A stretch of DNA of 12,462 nt, from positions 1 through 12,462 of the forward strand of contig JAAFGW010000055.1 in assembly GCA_010365175.1 (NCBI GenBank). The letters are read 5' to 3'. This document shows, piece after piece, positions 1 to 7,401 of the stretch. A program made the position numbers and the translations under genes. The notes below the pieces were generated by a model. The model was given only the letters and a program-made list of their open reading frames with translations, was not told the origin of the DNA and did not search any database. Source of the stretch: Sulfuriferula multivorans. GTDB lineage: Bacteria; Pseudomonadota; Gammaproteobacteria; Burkholderiales; Thiobacillaceae. The first letter of the stretch is position 1. Each line of letters opens with the position of its first letter.

Positions 1-139
1 CCTCCTGGGTGCGGGTCTGGATGGTTTTGCGTTCGGCTTCCAGCGCATCGAAGCGCGCCGCATCGAAATTAAAACCGCGCGCAGCCAGTCGTTCGGCAAC
101 CAGGGCTGCGTCTTTGCGCAACAGTTGAATATCAAGCAT
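1..139 (-). CDS. serS: Seryl-tRNA synthetase, N-terminal part (cut by window edge)
   Basis: Charges tRNA-Ser (and tRNA-Sec) with serine in the cytoplasm. Only the first 46 codons are in the window. They begin with the typical MLDIQLLRKD start and continue with VAERLAARGF and a charged LEAERKTIQTRTQE stretch. This is the beginning of the long antiparallel coiled-coil arm that grips the tRNA variable arm, and it aligns by eye with the E. coli enzyme start (MLDPNLLRNE...). The catalytic core lies to the left of the window. The ATG is at 137-139, with no strong Shine-Dalgarno before it. The gene lies 83 bases downstream of smc on the same strand, with a possible weak terminator between them, so its own transcription is possible. 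The identification rests on the N-terminal signature only, but that signature is distinctive. Confidence 0.9.
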   Translation of the reverse strand, partial: MLDIQLLRKDAALVAERLAARGFNFDAARFDALEAERKTIQTRTQE

Positions 140-159
140 GGGAATGTAGGAAAAGCACT

Positions 160-183
160 AAAAACGCTATTTTCCACGATAGC
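160..183 (-). terminator. Possible weak intrinsic terminator between smc and serS
   Basis: Read leftward, GCTAT (183-179) and ATAGC (170-166) form a 5-bp stem around an 8-base loop, followed by GTTTTT (165-160). The stem is short and AT-rich, so termination would be inefficient at best. It sits where an smc transcript would end, 21 bases before the serS start codon. Confidence 0.3.
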
Positions 184-222
184 TGCACCCTGCGGCTAGG
201 GGCGAGGGAAATTAAGCGACGC

Positions 223-3200
223 TCAAGCCGTTTCGACCATCCCAACCGCTTCTTCCACGTCCACCGCAACAACGCGCGAAACACCGGGCTCCTGCATAGT
301 GACGCCGGCCAGATGCTGGGCCATTTCCATGGTGACGCGGTTGTGGGTGATGAAGAGAAACTGGGTGTGTTCGGACATCGCCTTGACCAGTTTGCAGTAG
401 CGCTCGGTGTTGGCATCGTCGAGCGGGGCGTCGACTTCGTCGAGCAGGCAGAACGGCGCCGGGTTGAGCTTGAACATGGCAAACACCAGCGACAGCGCGG
501 TAAGCGTTTTTTCGCCGCCGGACAGCAAATGGATCGAGGCATTTTTCTTGCCGGGCGGCTGGGCGAAGACCTGTACACCCGAGTCGAGCAGTTCGTCACC
601 GGTGAGGATGAGCCGCGCCTGACCGCCACCGAACAGCTGCGGAAACAGTTCGCCCATGTGCTGGTTGACGGTGTCGAAGGTGGCCTTGAGCTTGGCGCGC
701 GATTCCTGGTCGATGCGCTGGATGGCATCTTCCAGCGTGGAGACAGCTTCGAGCAGGTCGGCGCACTGCGCGGCGAGATATTCGCTGCGTTCCTGCGCCT
801 GGGTCAGTTCATCCAGTGCTGCCAGGTTGACTGCGCCCAACGCTGCAATCTCGTTTTGCAGTCGAGTGATTTGCGCTTGGAGTTGGGCGGGTTTGGGGCT
901 TTCGGCCAGATTGGATTCGAGCACGGTTTCATCCGCCTCGGCTTCACGCAGCTGCAGTTCAAACTGCGACTGCGTCAGCATGGCTTCCTGATCGCGCAGC
1001 TTCAGCTGCTCGATGGTGCGGCGCAAGGGGTCGAGCCCCTGCTCACAAACCAGCCGGGCTTCATCGTGGCTGCGCAGCAGCGTGGTCAAGCCCTCCAGTG
1101 CGTCGCGTGCGGCGGCCAACGCGGTTTCGCAGGTGGTGCGCGTTTCAAGCGCTTTCTGCAGCTCGACGTCCAGGGCGTCGGCTGGCAGACGCGCGAGTTC
1201 ATCGCGGCTTTGTTGCAGCCGTGTCTCATCGTTGGCGATTTCCTGGTCGGTACGCGCGAGACTTTCGCTGAGTTCCTTGATCTTGTTGGTGCAGGTGGTG
1301 AGCGCGAAGCCCGCTTCCTGATGGCGCCGCTCGGCCGCGCGTTGCAACTCACGCGCCTCGAACACCGCACGGTCAGCCTGATCGCGCTTCTGCCGTGCTG
1401 CGTTCAGTGCATCATGCGCCGCTTCACTTTGCGCGCGGTATTCCTTGAGGCGTGTTTCCACAGCTTCCAGCGTCGCGTGCTCACTGGTCAGCTGGTGGGT
1501 GACTTCCTCCAGTTCCTGGGTGATTTGCGTCGCCCGGCTCTGCACGCGATCCACCGCCTGCTGCAAGCGCAGCAACTCCATTTGCGCGGTGTGGTGGCGG
1601 CTTTGGTTTTGCCCGGTCTGGGCACGCAGCGCCTGGATTTCGCGCTGCAGCTCGAGGTAACTGTGCTGGGCTTCAACATGGGCGGCATCCAGCCGCGTGA
1701 CCTCTTCACGCAGGTGAATAGCATCTGCGCTCAGCTTTTCCAGTTCACGCCCACGCGCGAGTATCCCTTCCACCGCCGTGTGCGGGCCATGAAAGGTCAC
1801 GCTGTGACGGCTGAAGACATGACCCTGCGGTGTTACCACGCATTCGCCCGCCTGCAGGGTGCCACGACGCGCCTGCGCGGTATCGACATCATCCGCCCAG
1901 TACACGCCCCCCAGCCAGTCGGCGAGGACCGCCTGGGAAGCGGCATTGTCACTGGCAATCTTGCTGGCCAGCAGCGCTGATGCGGGCGGATTGCCTTCGC
2001 CCTGCCCGCTCCATACCGTGAGTCGCGCCGGCGGCGCATCGTCAAACCAGCCCGGCTGTGCATCGGATGAAATGGCCTGCAGGCGCTCACGCAACACCGC
2101 TTCGACCGCGGCTTCCCAGCCTTTGGTCACATTCAATGTTTCCCAAAAACGCGGCGCACTCTCCAGACCGCGCTGGTGTAGCCAGGCGCCAAGTTTTTCG
2201 TCGGCCTTAAGGCTTTCCTGCAGCTTTTTCAGTGCGGCGAGTTCGGCCTCGGTCTGATGCAAGGCCTTACGCGCGGCTTCGAGTTCGCGCATATGTTGCG
2301 CGCGTGCTGCGTCCAGTTCAGGCAAGTCCGTTTCGGCGGCATTGAGCCCGCTCTGAGCGGTAGCCAGGGTCTGCGTGAGTTCTTCCAGTTCAGCCTGTTT
2401 TTTGGACAGGCCGCTCGCATCTGGTCGCGGCAACTGTGCCTGCTCCTGAGCGAGCCTGCGCTGACGGATATCCAGTTGTTCGAGTTGACGCTTGGTGTGG
2501 CCAAGGCTGTTCTCGTCAACCTGACGTGCCTGTTCGCCTTGCGACACAACGCGCTGCGCCTCGCCCACGCCTTGCTGCGCTTCGCGTAGCGCAGCCTCTT
2601 TTTGCGGCAGGGTGCTATCGGTCGCCTGACGCGCTGTGGCTTCGGCTTCAATCAGTGTGGCATCCAGGCTGGGCTGCTGTGCTGTCACTTCATTTAATGC
2701 TTCGTCCGTTGCACTGCGGCGTGCTTGCTGACCTTCCACACGCGCAGCCAATTCCTGCACCTGACGAACCAGCCGGTCACGGGTGGCATTCTGGTGCGCC
2801 ATGGTTTGTTCGATGCGCGCGACTTCGGACTGCGCCTGGTAATAAGCCGCCTGCTGCGTGTTCAGCGTGTCCTGCCCGGCAAACTGGGTCTGGCGCGCGG
2901 TTTCCAGCGTCGATTCGATGTGGCGCAAGCGGGCAGTTTCGGCCTCGAGCTTGTTTTGTGCTTCGGTCAGATCCTTGTCGATGCGCGCGCGCTGCTGGGC
3001 GGCATCATGCTTGCGCGCAAACCAGAGTTGGTGTTGGGAAAACGTCATGTCAGCCTGCAGGCTGCGATAACGCTGTGCGACTTCGGCCTGCGCGGCGAGT
3101 TTTTCGACCTGTGTTTTGAGTTCGCGCTGGATGTCTTCGACGCGATTCATGTTGACGCGCGCATCCTTTAGCCGCGCCTCGGTTTCCTTGCGGCGCTCCT

Positions 3201-3720
3201 TGTATTTGGAGACGCCCGCGGCCTCTTCCAGATAGCCGCGCAATTCCTCGGGCTTGGCTTCGATCAGACGCGAAATCATGCCTTGCTCGATGATGGCGTA
3301 AGCCCGTGCGCCAACGCCCGTGCCGAGGAACAGGTCGGCGACATCGCGCCGCCGCACGCGCATGTTATTGATGTGATAAGTGGATTCACCGCTGCGGTCG
3401 AGCACGCGCTTGACCGATATCTCGGCGTATTGCGACCACTGGCCGGCGGCACGCCCCAGTTCGTTGTTGAATGCCAGCTCAACCGAAGCGCGTGATGCCG
3501 GCTTGCGGGTGCCGGAGCCGTTGAAGATCACATCCTGCATCGATTCGCCGCGCAGATTCTTGGCCGACGATTCACCCAGCACCCAGCGTACTGCATCGAT
3601 CACGTTGGACTTACCACACCCATTCGGACCCACCACGCCAGTCAGCTGCGCGGGGACGGGAATCACGGTGGGGTCAACAAAACTCTTGAAACCAGCAAGT
3701 TTGATATGAGTTAGGCGCAA
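223..3720 (-). CDS. smc: Chromosome segregation/condensation ATPase SMC
   Basis: A 1165-residue SMC protein, the usual length for the bacterial family; with ScpA/ScpB it forms the condensin that organises the nucleoid. The N-terminal head begins LRLTHIKLAGFKSF and carries the Walker A loop GPNGCGKSN (residues 31-39). Two long Gln/Glu/Ala-rich coiled-coil arms flank a central hinge around the middle of the protein. The C-terminal head has the ABC signature LSGGEK (about 1066-1071), Walker B FCLLDEVDAPLDD (about 1090-1102) and the switch histidine in THNR (about 1126). I chose the TTG start at 3720 because SMC proteins begin directly at this beta-strand, and AAGG lies 10 bases upstream. The frame stays open to an ATG at 3822, which would add 34 residues with no SMC similarity that I recognise. 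The usual proteobacterial downstream neighbours zipA and ligA are absent; serS follows instead. Confidence 0.96.
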   Translation of the reverse strand: MRLTHIKLAGFKSFVDPTVIPVPAQLTGVVGPNGCGKSNVIDAVRWVLGESSAKNLRGESMQDVIFNGSGTRKPASRASVELAFNNELGRAAGQWSQYAEISVKRVLDRSGESTYHINNMRVRRRDVADLFLGTGVGARAYAIIEQGMISRLIEAKPEELRGYLEEAAGVSKYKERRKETEARLKDARVNMNRVEDIQRELKTQVEKLAAQAEVAQRYRSLQADMTFSQHQLWFARKHDAAQQRARIDKDLTEAQNKLEAETARLRHIESTLETARQTQFAGQDTLNTQQAAYYQAQSEVARIEQTMAHQNATRDRLVRQVQELAARVEGQQARRSATDEALNEVTAQQPSLDATLIEAEATARQATDSTLPQKEAALREAQQGVGEAQRVVSQGEQARQVDENSLGHTKRQLEQLDIRQRRLAQEQAQLPRPDASGLSKKQAELEELTQTLATAQSGLNAAETDLPELDAARAQHMRELEAARKALHQTEAELAALKKLQESLKADEKLGAWLHQRGLESAPRFWETLNVTKGWEAAVEAVLRERLQAISSDAQPGWFDDAPPARLTVWSGQGEGNPPASALLASKIASDNAASQAVLADWLGGVYWADDVDTAQARRGTLQAGECVVTPQGHVFSRHSVTFHGPHTAVEGILARGRELEKLSADAIHLREEVTRLDAAHVEAQHSYLELQREIQALRAQTGQNQSRHHTAQMELLRLQQAVDRVQSRATQITQELEEVTHQLTSEHATLEAVETRLKEYRAQSEAAHDALNAARQKRDQADRAVFEARELQRAAERRHQEAGFALTTCTNKIKELSESLARTDQEIANDETRLQQSRDELARLPADALDVELQKALETRTTCETALAAARDALEGLTTLLRSHDEARLVCEQGLDPLRRTIEQLKLRDQEAMLTQSQFELQLREAEADETVLESNLAESPKPAQLQAQITRLQNEIAALGAVNLAALDELTQAQERSEYLAAQCADLLEAVSTLEDAIQRIDQESRAKLKATFDTVNQHMGELFPQLFGGGQARLILTGDELLDSGVQVFAQPPGKKNASIHLLSGGEKTLTALSLVFAMFKLNPAPFCLLDEVDAPLDDANTERYCKLVKAMSEHTQFLFITHNRVTMEMAQHLAGVTMQEPGVSRVVAVDVEEAVGMVETA

Positions 3721-3840
3721 AACAACGGGACCTTGGTTTTTTCCGGCGTCCAAATCAAAACTCGCTTTGTCACCTTCGCCGTGTCGTGCGACAGCACTGT
3801 CTGCAGCTCGGCTTCGCGCCATTTTTGATGTGGAATCGGA

Positions 3841-3848
3841 TTTATAAT
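3841..3848. promoter_or_regulatory. Symmetric -10 box, candidate shared promoter of smc and queF
   Basis: On the + strand TATAAT (3843-3848) is a perfect sigma-70 -10 hexamer. It predicts a transcript start near 3855 and a leader of about 50 bases for queF. On the - strand the same bases read ATTATAAA, giving a TATAAA -10 pointing at smc. I found no good -35 hexamer at 15-19 bp spacing on the + strand, and only a weak one (CCAACA, about 3 of 6) on the - strand. The call therefore rests on the hexamer and on its place between divergent genes. Confidence 0.4.
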
Positions 3849-3907
3849 GGTGTCTCCAAACGCCCTGTTGGGTCGTTTTTGTGCCGCCATTCTACACCGA
3901 GCTTTTT

Positions 3908-4327
3908 ATGTCCTCCACACCTGCTAAAACCCTGGAAACCTTCCCCAATCCAAAGTTGGGACGCGACTTTCATATTCACATGGAAATCCCTGAATTTACG
4001 TGCCTTTGTCCCAAGACGGGTCAGCCTGATTTCGCCACGCTCATCCTCGACTACATCCCCGACCAGACCTGTGTCGAACTCAAGAGCCTGAAACTCTACA
4101 TGTGGAGCTTCCGCGAAGAAGGCCATTTCCATGAAGACGTCACCAACCGGATTCTCGATGATCTGGTCAGCGTGACGAAACCACGCTTCATGCGTCTGAC
4201 TGCCAAGTTTTATGTGCGCGGCGGCATCTTCACCAACGTGGTGGCAGAACACCGCATGGAAGGCTGGCAACCCGCCCCGCGCGTTGACCTCACTCAGTTT
4301 GAGCATCAGTCGAACACACGCGGATAA
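3908..4327 (+). CDS. queF: NADPH-dependent preQ0 reductase (7-cyano-7-deazaguanine reductase), short type
   Basis: Reduces the nitrile of preQ0 to the amine preQ1, the last free-base step of queuosine synthesis before insertion into tRNA by Tgt; cytoplasmic. The 139-residue protein is the single-domain (type I, YkvM-like) form built on the T-fold. The active-site block FTCLCPKTGQPDFA is present, with the nucleophile Cys34 that forms the thioimide and Asp41 as acid. The QueF signature follows as ELKSLKLYMWSFREEG (NADPH binding), then HFHEDVTNRI with the substrate-binding Glu/His. The ATG at 3908 is preferred over an in-frame ATG at 3881, because homologues begin shortly before the TFPNP motif and the TATAAT box lies upstream. 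The Shine-Dalgarno is weak (GAG at 3899-3901). The stop is 4 bases before the sugar kinase, so the two genes are probably co-transcribed. Confidence 0.95.
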   Translation: MSSTPAKTLETFPNPKLGRDFHIHMEIPEFTCLCPKTGQPDFATLILDYIPDQTCVELKSLKLYMWSFREEGHFHEDVTNRILDDLVSVTKPRFMRLTAKFYVRGGIFTNVVAEHRMEGWQPAPRVDLTQFEHQSNTRG

Positions 4328-4331
4328 GCGC

Positions 4332-5621
4332 TTGTATTTTCTTGGCATTGATTTCGGCACTTCAGGCGCACGCAGCTGCGTCATCGACGCCAAAGGCACG
4401 CTCATCGCTGAAGATCAACGCGACTTCGGCAAACTGCAAGATTACGAGCGCGCCGATATCTGGCGCGAGGCACTGTGGGATTTGGTCACCGCCTTGCCGC
4501 TGTCAGTTCGCTCGCAGTTATCGTCGATTGCATGCGACGGCACCTCCGGTACGGTGCTCGCTTGCGACGAGACGCTCACGCCGCGTCACCCTCCACTGCT
4601 CTACAACGACGACCGCGCAATCGACGAAGCCAAACTGATCGCAAGTCTCGCCCCGCCTGGCCATCCCGCTGCCGCAGTGACTTCCGGGCTGGCCAAAGTC
4701 CTGTGGCTGAAAAAGTGGCTCGGCCACACCGGCGCGCGGATCTACCTGAATCAGGCCGACTGGCTGTCGGGTCTGCTGACTGAACAGGCGGGGTTTTCCG
4801 ACTATCACAACGCCCTGAAAATGGGCCTCGATCTCGACACCCTGAGCTGGCCGTCCTGGGTGGACCATCTGGCTGACCGCCGTTATTTGCCCACGCTTGT
4901 TGCACCCGGTTCGCAACTTGCCCCTGTATCACGGCCGCGGGCCCGCTATCTGGGGGTGAATTCCAGTTGCAGGGTGCACGCCGGAACCACCGATTCCATC
5001 GCTGCGTTTTTGGCAGCCGGCGTCTCCCAAAGTGGCGCCGCCGTTACCTCGCTTGGCAGCACGCTGGTGCTCAAGCTTCTATCTGACAAGCGCGTTGAGT
5101 CGACCGAACACGGCGTTTACAGCCACTGGTTCGGCGCACGCTGGCTGGCCGGGGGCGCGAGCAATGCCGGCGGCGCAGTGTTGCGGCAGTTTTTTGACGA
5201 CCCAACGCTGGCGTCGCTCAGCGAAAAAATCGACCCCTCTATCGCCAGCCCGCTTGATTACCTGCCGCTGCCCCGCCGCGGTGAACGATTCCCGATCAAC
5301 GACCCTGAGTTGGCCCCCCGTCTGGCGCCGCGCCCAAGCGATGACACCGAGTTTCTGCACGGTTTGCTGGAAAGCCTTGGCCGTATCGAGGCACGCGGCT
5401 ACGGCCTGCTCGCCGAACTGGGTGCAACTCCTTTGCGGCAAGTCGAAACTGCAGGCGGCGGCGCCCAGAATCCGGCCTGGACAACCATCCGCCAGCGTTT
5501 ACTCAAAGTACCCGTGACCCGTGCGACCCACACCGAAGCCGCATATGGCGCCGCCCTATTGGCACGCGACGGCAAGGAACACTTCGATAACACTCCCGGC
5601 AAACCCGCTTCCTACTACTAA
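4332..5621 (+). CDS. FGGY-family sugar kinase, probable D-ribulokinase (cyanobacterial SePSK / plant XK-1 type)
   Basis: ATP-dependent kinase of 429 residues, shorter than typical xylulokinases (about 480-500). The first ATPase loop is GIDFGTSGAR (residues 5-14, Asp7). DGTSGTVL (69-76), LLYNDDRAID (89-98), QADWLSGLL (141-149) and SDYHNALKMG (156-165) follow. HAGTTDS (216-222) supplies the probable catalytic base Asp221, then come TSLGSTLVLKLL, GGASNAGGAVLRQFF and the adenosine-site TAGGGAQN (373-380). From memory, these blocks match the Synechococcus/Arabidopsis enzymes that phosphorylate D-ribulose far better than they match XylB or GlpK. The substrate assignment is by homology only. The chosen TTG start (4332) has GGAT 6 bases upstream and places the first strand at residue 2. 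The frame also runs upstream inside queF, but that part is out-of-frame queF sequence. It follows queF by 4 bases, and no pentose transport or catabolic genes are nearby. Confidence 0.82.
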   Translation: MYFLGIDFGTSGARSCVIDAKGTLIAEDQRDFGKLQDYERADIWREALWDLVTALPLSVRSQLSSIACDGTSGTVLACDETLTPRHPPLLYNDDRAIDEAKLIASLAPPGHPAAAVTSGLAKVLWLKKWLGHTGARIYLNQADWLSGLLTEQAGFSDYHNALKMGLDLDTLSWPSWVDHLADRRYLPTLVAPGSQLAPVSRPRARYLGVNSSCRVHAGTTDSIAAFLAAGVSQSGAAVTSLGSTLVLKLLSDKRVESTEHGVYSHWFGARWLAGGASNAGGAVLRQFFDDPTLASLSEKIDPSIASPLDYLPLPRRGERFPINDPELAPRLAPRPSDDTEFLHGLLESLGRIEARGYGLLAELGATPLRQVETAGGGAQNPAWTTIRQRLLKVPVTRATHTEAAYGAALLARDGKEHFDNTPGKPASYY

Positions 5622-5746
5622 AGTCGTATATGAATCGCTGAGTTCATGGTCTATGTTGTGGTCAATCACCGCGCTGCAGACGTCACACTGAATCGCGATT
5701 AACCCCTGTCTTGCTTCGCGGTGAGCCCAACACTGGGGAGCGAACA

Positions 5747-5924
5747 ATGAAAATCCAGAATCACTGCCTGGCTCGCGACGATGGGCAGGTAGCGTCTTTT
5801 TTCGCCAGTCCACACACGGGTGGCTTCATTGCACCCAGCGTGCTGGTGCTGCATTACACCGCTGGCAGCAGCGCGGCGAGTACGGTTGCCTGGTTTCGCA
5901 ACCCGCAATCCCGCGTCTCGGCGC
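5747..5924 (+). pseudogene. N-terminal remnant of an Amidase_2 N-acetylmuramoyl-L-alanine amidase
   Basis: A good start is preserved: GGGGAG at 5735-5740, six bases before the ATG at 5747. The first 59 or so residues look like cell-wall amidases of the Amidase_2/AmpD fold: a short N-terminal segment, FFASPHTGG, then VLVLHYTAGSSAAS carrying the first zinc-ligand histidine, and FRNPQSRVSA. An intact protein would continue with a HLVI-type strand and the remaining zinc ligands. Here the sequence switches at about 5924 to unrelated coding sequence in another frame. The open frame then runs with non-amidase residues to a TAA at 6023-6025, giving a nominal 92-residue product that cannot be a working amidase. 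In the rest of the 465-base gap between the sugar kinase and the VOC gene (5622-5746 and 6000-6086) I see no gene, RNA or clear terminator. Confidence 0.75.
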
Positions 5925-5999
5925 GAAGAGCGTTATTTGATTCGTCAGTTCGGCGAGCCGTACAAGGACTATCAATCTGCCGTGCGACGATGGCTATGA
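5925..5999 (+). pseudogene. C-terminal remnant of an isoprenylcysteine carboxyl methyltransferase-like membrane protein
   Basis: In the frame starting at 5925 the bases read EERYLIRQFGEPYKDYQ, then SAVRRWL and a TGA at 5997-5999 (a preceding CGC at 5922 would add Arg). This is the characteristic tail of ICMT/PEMT-family small membrane methyltransferases: EExxLxxxFGxxYxxYxxxVxRxL, the cytoplasmic helix that helps form the AdoMet pocket. Everything upstream (membrane helices, most of the AdoMet site) is missing and is replaced by the amidase remnant in a different frame. It has no start codon or ribosome site. The simplest explanation is one deletion joining two neighbouring genes. Confidence 0.68.
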
Positions 6000-6086
6000 A
6001 GCGTGTCCGACCATCTTGCATTTAACGAATAGCCAACATGTATCCTGCTCTATGCAGCCTTCGTTTCGCTGTAACGGCGCACCCAT

Positions 6087-6464
6087 TCAACCAAGTTCGA
6101 CAAATTCCAGCGTATTCGCATCCGGGTCTCGACAAAACAATGCCGCACGGCCCGACTTGCTGACGCTGTAATTGACACCCGCTGCATCGAACCGCGATTT
6201 CAGCGCTTCCAGGCTCCTCACGCCCAAAGCGATGTGGCGGTCGCGGCCGCCATGCTCGGGGCGAACCGATGCGGCATCGGGATTGGGCAACCCCATCAAA
6301 TGCAGCTGCTGGCCGCCGCCGAGGTCGTACCACTCGCCGGGGTACGGCAGGTCGGGACGGTTCTGAACAAGCTGCAATCCCACTACCGATTCATAGAAAG
6401 TCTTGGCACGCTCGAGGTCGGACACGAGCAATCCGGCGTGCAGCAGGGGCGTGATTTCAGACAT
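6087..6464 (-). CDS. VOC (glyoxalase/bleomycin-resistance fold) family protein
   Basis: A 125-residue single-module pair of beta-alpha-beta-beta-beta units of the vicinal oxygen chelate superfamily. Expected metal-site residues are present: His9 in TPLLHAGLLV, His55 in GGQQLHLMG, His77 in RDRHIALGV and Glu120 in DANTLEFVELG. The second module begins at about residue 74 with RDRHIALGVRSLEALKSRF, and ALFCRDPDANTLEF is the classic C-terminal VOC motif. Family members act as glyoxalases, dioxygenases, thiol transferases or binding proteins; the substrate cannot be told from sequence, and lactoylglutathione lyase proper is usually longer. The ATG (6464-6462) has AAGGA 9 bases upstream, inside the end of the transporter gene. 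The 8-base overlap with that gene implies translational coupling and a shared operon. Confidence 0.85.
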   Translation of the reverse strand: MSEITPLLHAGLLVSDLERAKTFYESVVGLQLVQNRPDLPYPGEWYDLGGGQQLHLMGLPNPDAASVRPEHGGRDRHIALGVRSLEALKSRFDAAGVNYSVSKSGRAALFCRDPDANTLEFVELG

Positions 6465-7359
6465 GGTCTTTATCCTTCAGCTGGTCGTCTTCCATATGGC
6501 CAGAAAACAGACTGGCGGTGATGATCATGGCAGCGCCGATCCATTCCTGCAGCCCCATGCGTTCGTTGGACAAGAAATAAGCCGCGACGGCAGCCACCAC
6601 CAGCTCGAACAAGAAAATGACGATGGCCTGGTTGGCGGGTACGCGCGCGAGGCCGAATTGCACGGCGTAGGTCATGCTGCCGATGGCAAGGCCGACGCCA
6701 AGCAGCAATCCCCATACATACACATCGGCGTTGGCAGCGAAGTCGAGTTCCTGTGGGTTGAGCGCCAGGCCGATCACGGTCAGTATCGCCACGCCCAACC
6801 ACACCGACACCACCTTGGCGCCTTCGGTAACGCCACCCAAGTGCCGGCTGATCACGTTGCTGGCTGCAAACATCATCCCCGCCGACAACGCCAGCCATTC
6901 GGCGTCATTCGCCGGCAACGGCCATTCGCCCGGTTGCCACAACATGGCGAGCGCACCGCCCGCGGCCAGCGCCATCACTGCCCAGCCGGCACGGTTGAGC
7001 TTTTCCTTCAGCAAAAAACGCGAAAACAGCACCGTCCACAACGGCGACAGATAAAACAGCAGCAGCACGCGCACCACTTCGCCTTCCAGTACTGCCAGCA
7101 CATAAGCCAGGTTGGTCCAACCGGCGGCCAGCCCCAGCGCGGCCAGCCACAGCCATTGCCCGCGCGAATTGTGAAGCGAACGGCCATGCAACCATCCCAG
7201 TAGCAACAAGGGCACAACATAAGTAATAAAGCTGGACGCAATGCCGCCCACGCCCGCCTCGTGGAGTAGTCGGTACGGGTACCAGACCAGCCCCCACAAG
7301 GTGGCGGCGTAAATCAGGCTGGTGATGGCGAATGTACGTTGCAGGGGAATAGAAGGCAT
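6457..7359 (-). CDS. EamA/DMT-family inner-membrane transporter
   Basis: A 300-residue hydrophobic protein with about ten predicted membrane segments arranged as two repeated EamA halves. The first half begins LIYAATLWGLVWYPYRLL and ends near LLKEKLNRAGWAVMALAAGG. The second begins at SAGMMFAASNVISRH and closes with LFELVVAAVAAYFLSNE and GAAMIITASLF. LLFYLSPLWTVLFSRFLLKE is the typical DMT segment before the half-way point. Such proteins export or exchange amino acids, nucleobases or other metabolites; the substrate here is unknown. The ATG at 7359 was chosen because the hydrophobic segment follows directly. An in-frame TTG at 7389 exists but overlaps the promoter region. There is no visible Shine-Dalgarno, and a candidate -10 box lies only 6 bases before the ATG. 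The 3' end overlaps the VOC gene by 8 bases. Confidence 0.88.
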   Translation of the reverse strand: MPSIPLQRTFAITSLIYAATLWGLVWYPYRLLHEAGVGGIASSFITYVVPLLLLGWLHGRSLHNSRGQWLWLAALGLAAGWTNLAYVLAVLEGEVVRVLLLFYLSPLWTVLFSRFLLKEKLNRAGWAVMALAAGGALAMLWQPGEWPLPANDAEWLALSAGMMFAASNVISRHLGGVTEGAKVVSVWLGVAILTVIGLALNPQELDFAANADVYVWGLLLGVGLAIGSMTYAVQFGLARVPANQAIVIFLFELVVAAVAAYFLSNERMGLQEWIGAAMIITASLFSGHMEDDQLKDKDHV

Positions 7360-7365
7360 GAGGGC

Positions 7366-7373
7366 TTTATAAT
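7366..7373. promoter_or_regulatory. Symmetric -10 box between the transporter operon and dapC
   Basis: On the + strand TATAAT (7368-7373) is a perfect -10 hexamer that would start a dapC transcript near 7380, about 22 bases before the ATG. On the - strand the same site reads TATAAA (7371-7366), which would start transcription at or next to the A of the transporter ATG (7359), a possible leaderless mRNA. No convincing -35 hexamer was found for either direction. Confidence 0.4.
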
Positions 7374-7401
7374 GTGGGGCTTCGATCAATTCAGTGCTGC
7401 A

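Noticed and set aside
313..1980. A 555-codon open frame on the + strand opposite smc
   Set aside because: It lies wholly antisense to conserved SMC head and coiled-coil sequence, has low-complexity Gln/Leu/Arg-rich content typical of a GC-rich shadow frame, and shows no recognisable domain.
4212..4331. Sugar kinase starting at the ATG inside queF
   Set aside because: The first 40 residues would be queF sequence in another frame with no kinase similarity, while a TTG with GGAT upstream sits right before the first kinase strand.
5646..5702. A short frame (MVYVVVNHRAADVTLNRD) between the sugar kinase and the amidase remnant
   Set aside because: It has no ribosome site, no recognised similarity and chance length.
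6403..7203. A 266-codon + strand frame opposite the DMT transporter
   Set aside because: His/Gln/Arg-rich composition arises from reading transporter codons in antisense; it has no ribosome site or known motif, and the opposite strand encodes a clear membrane protein.
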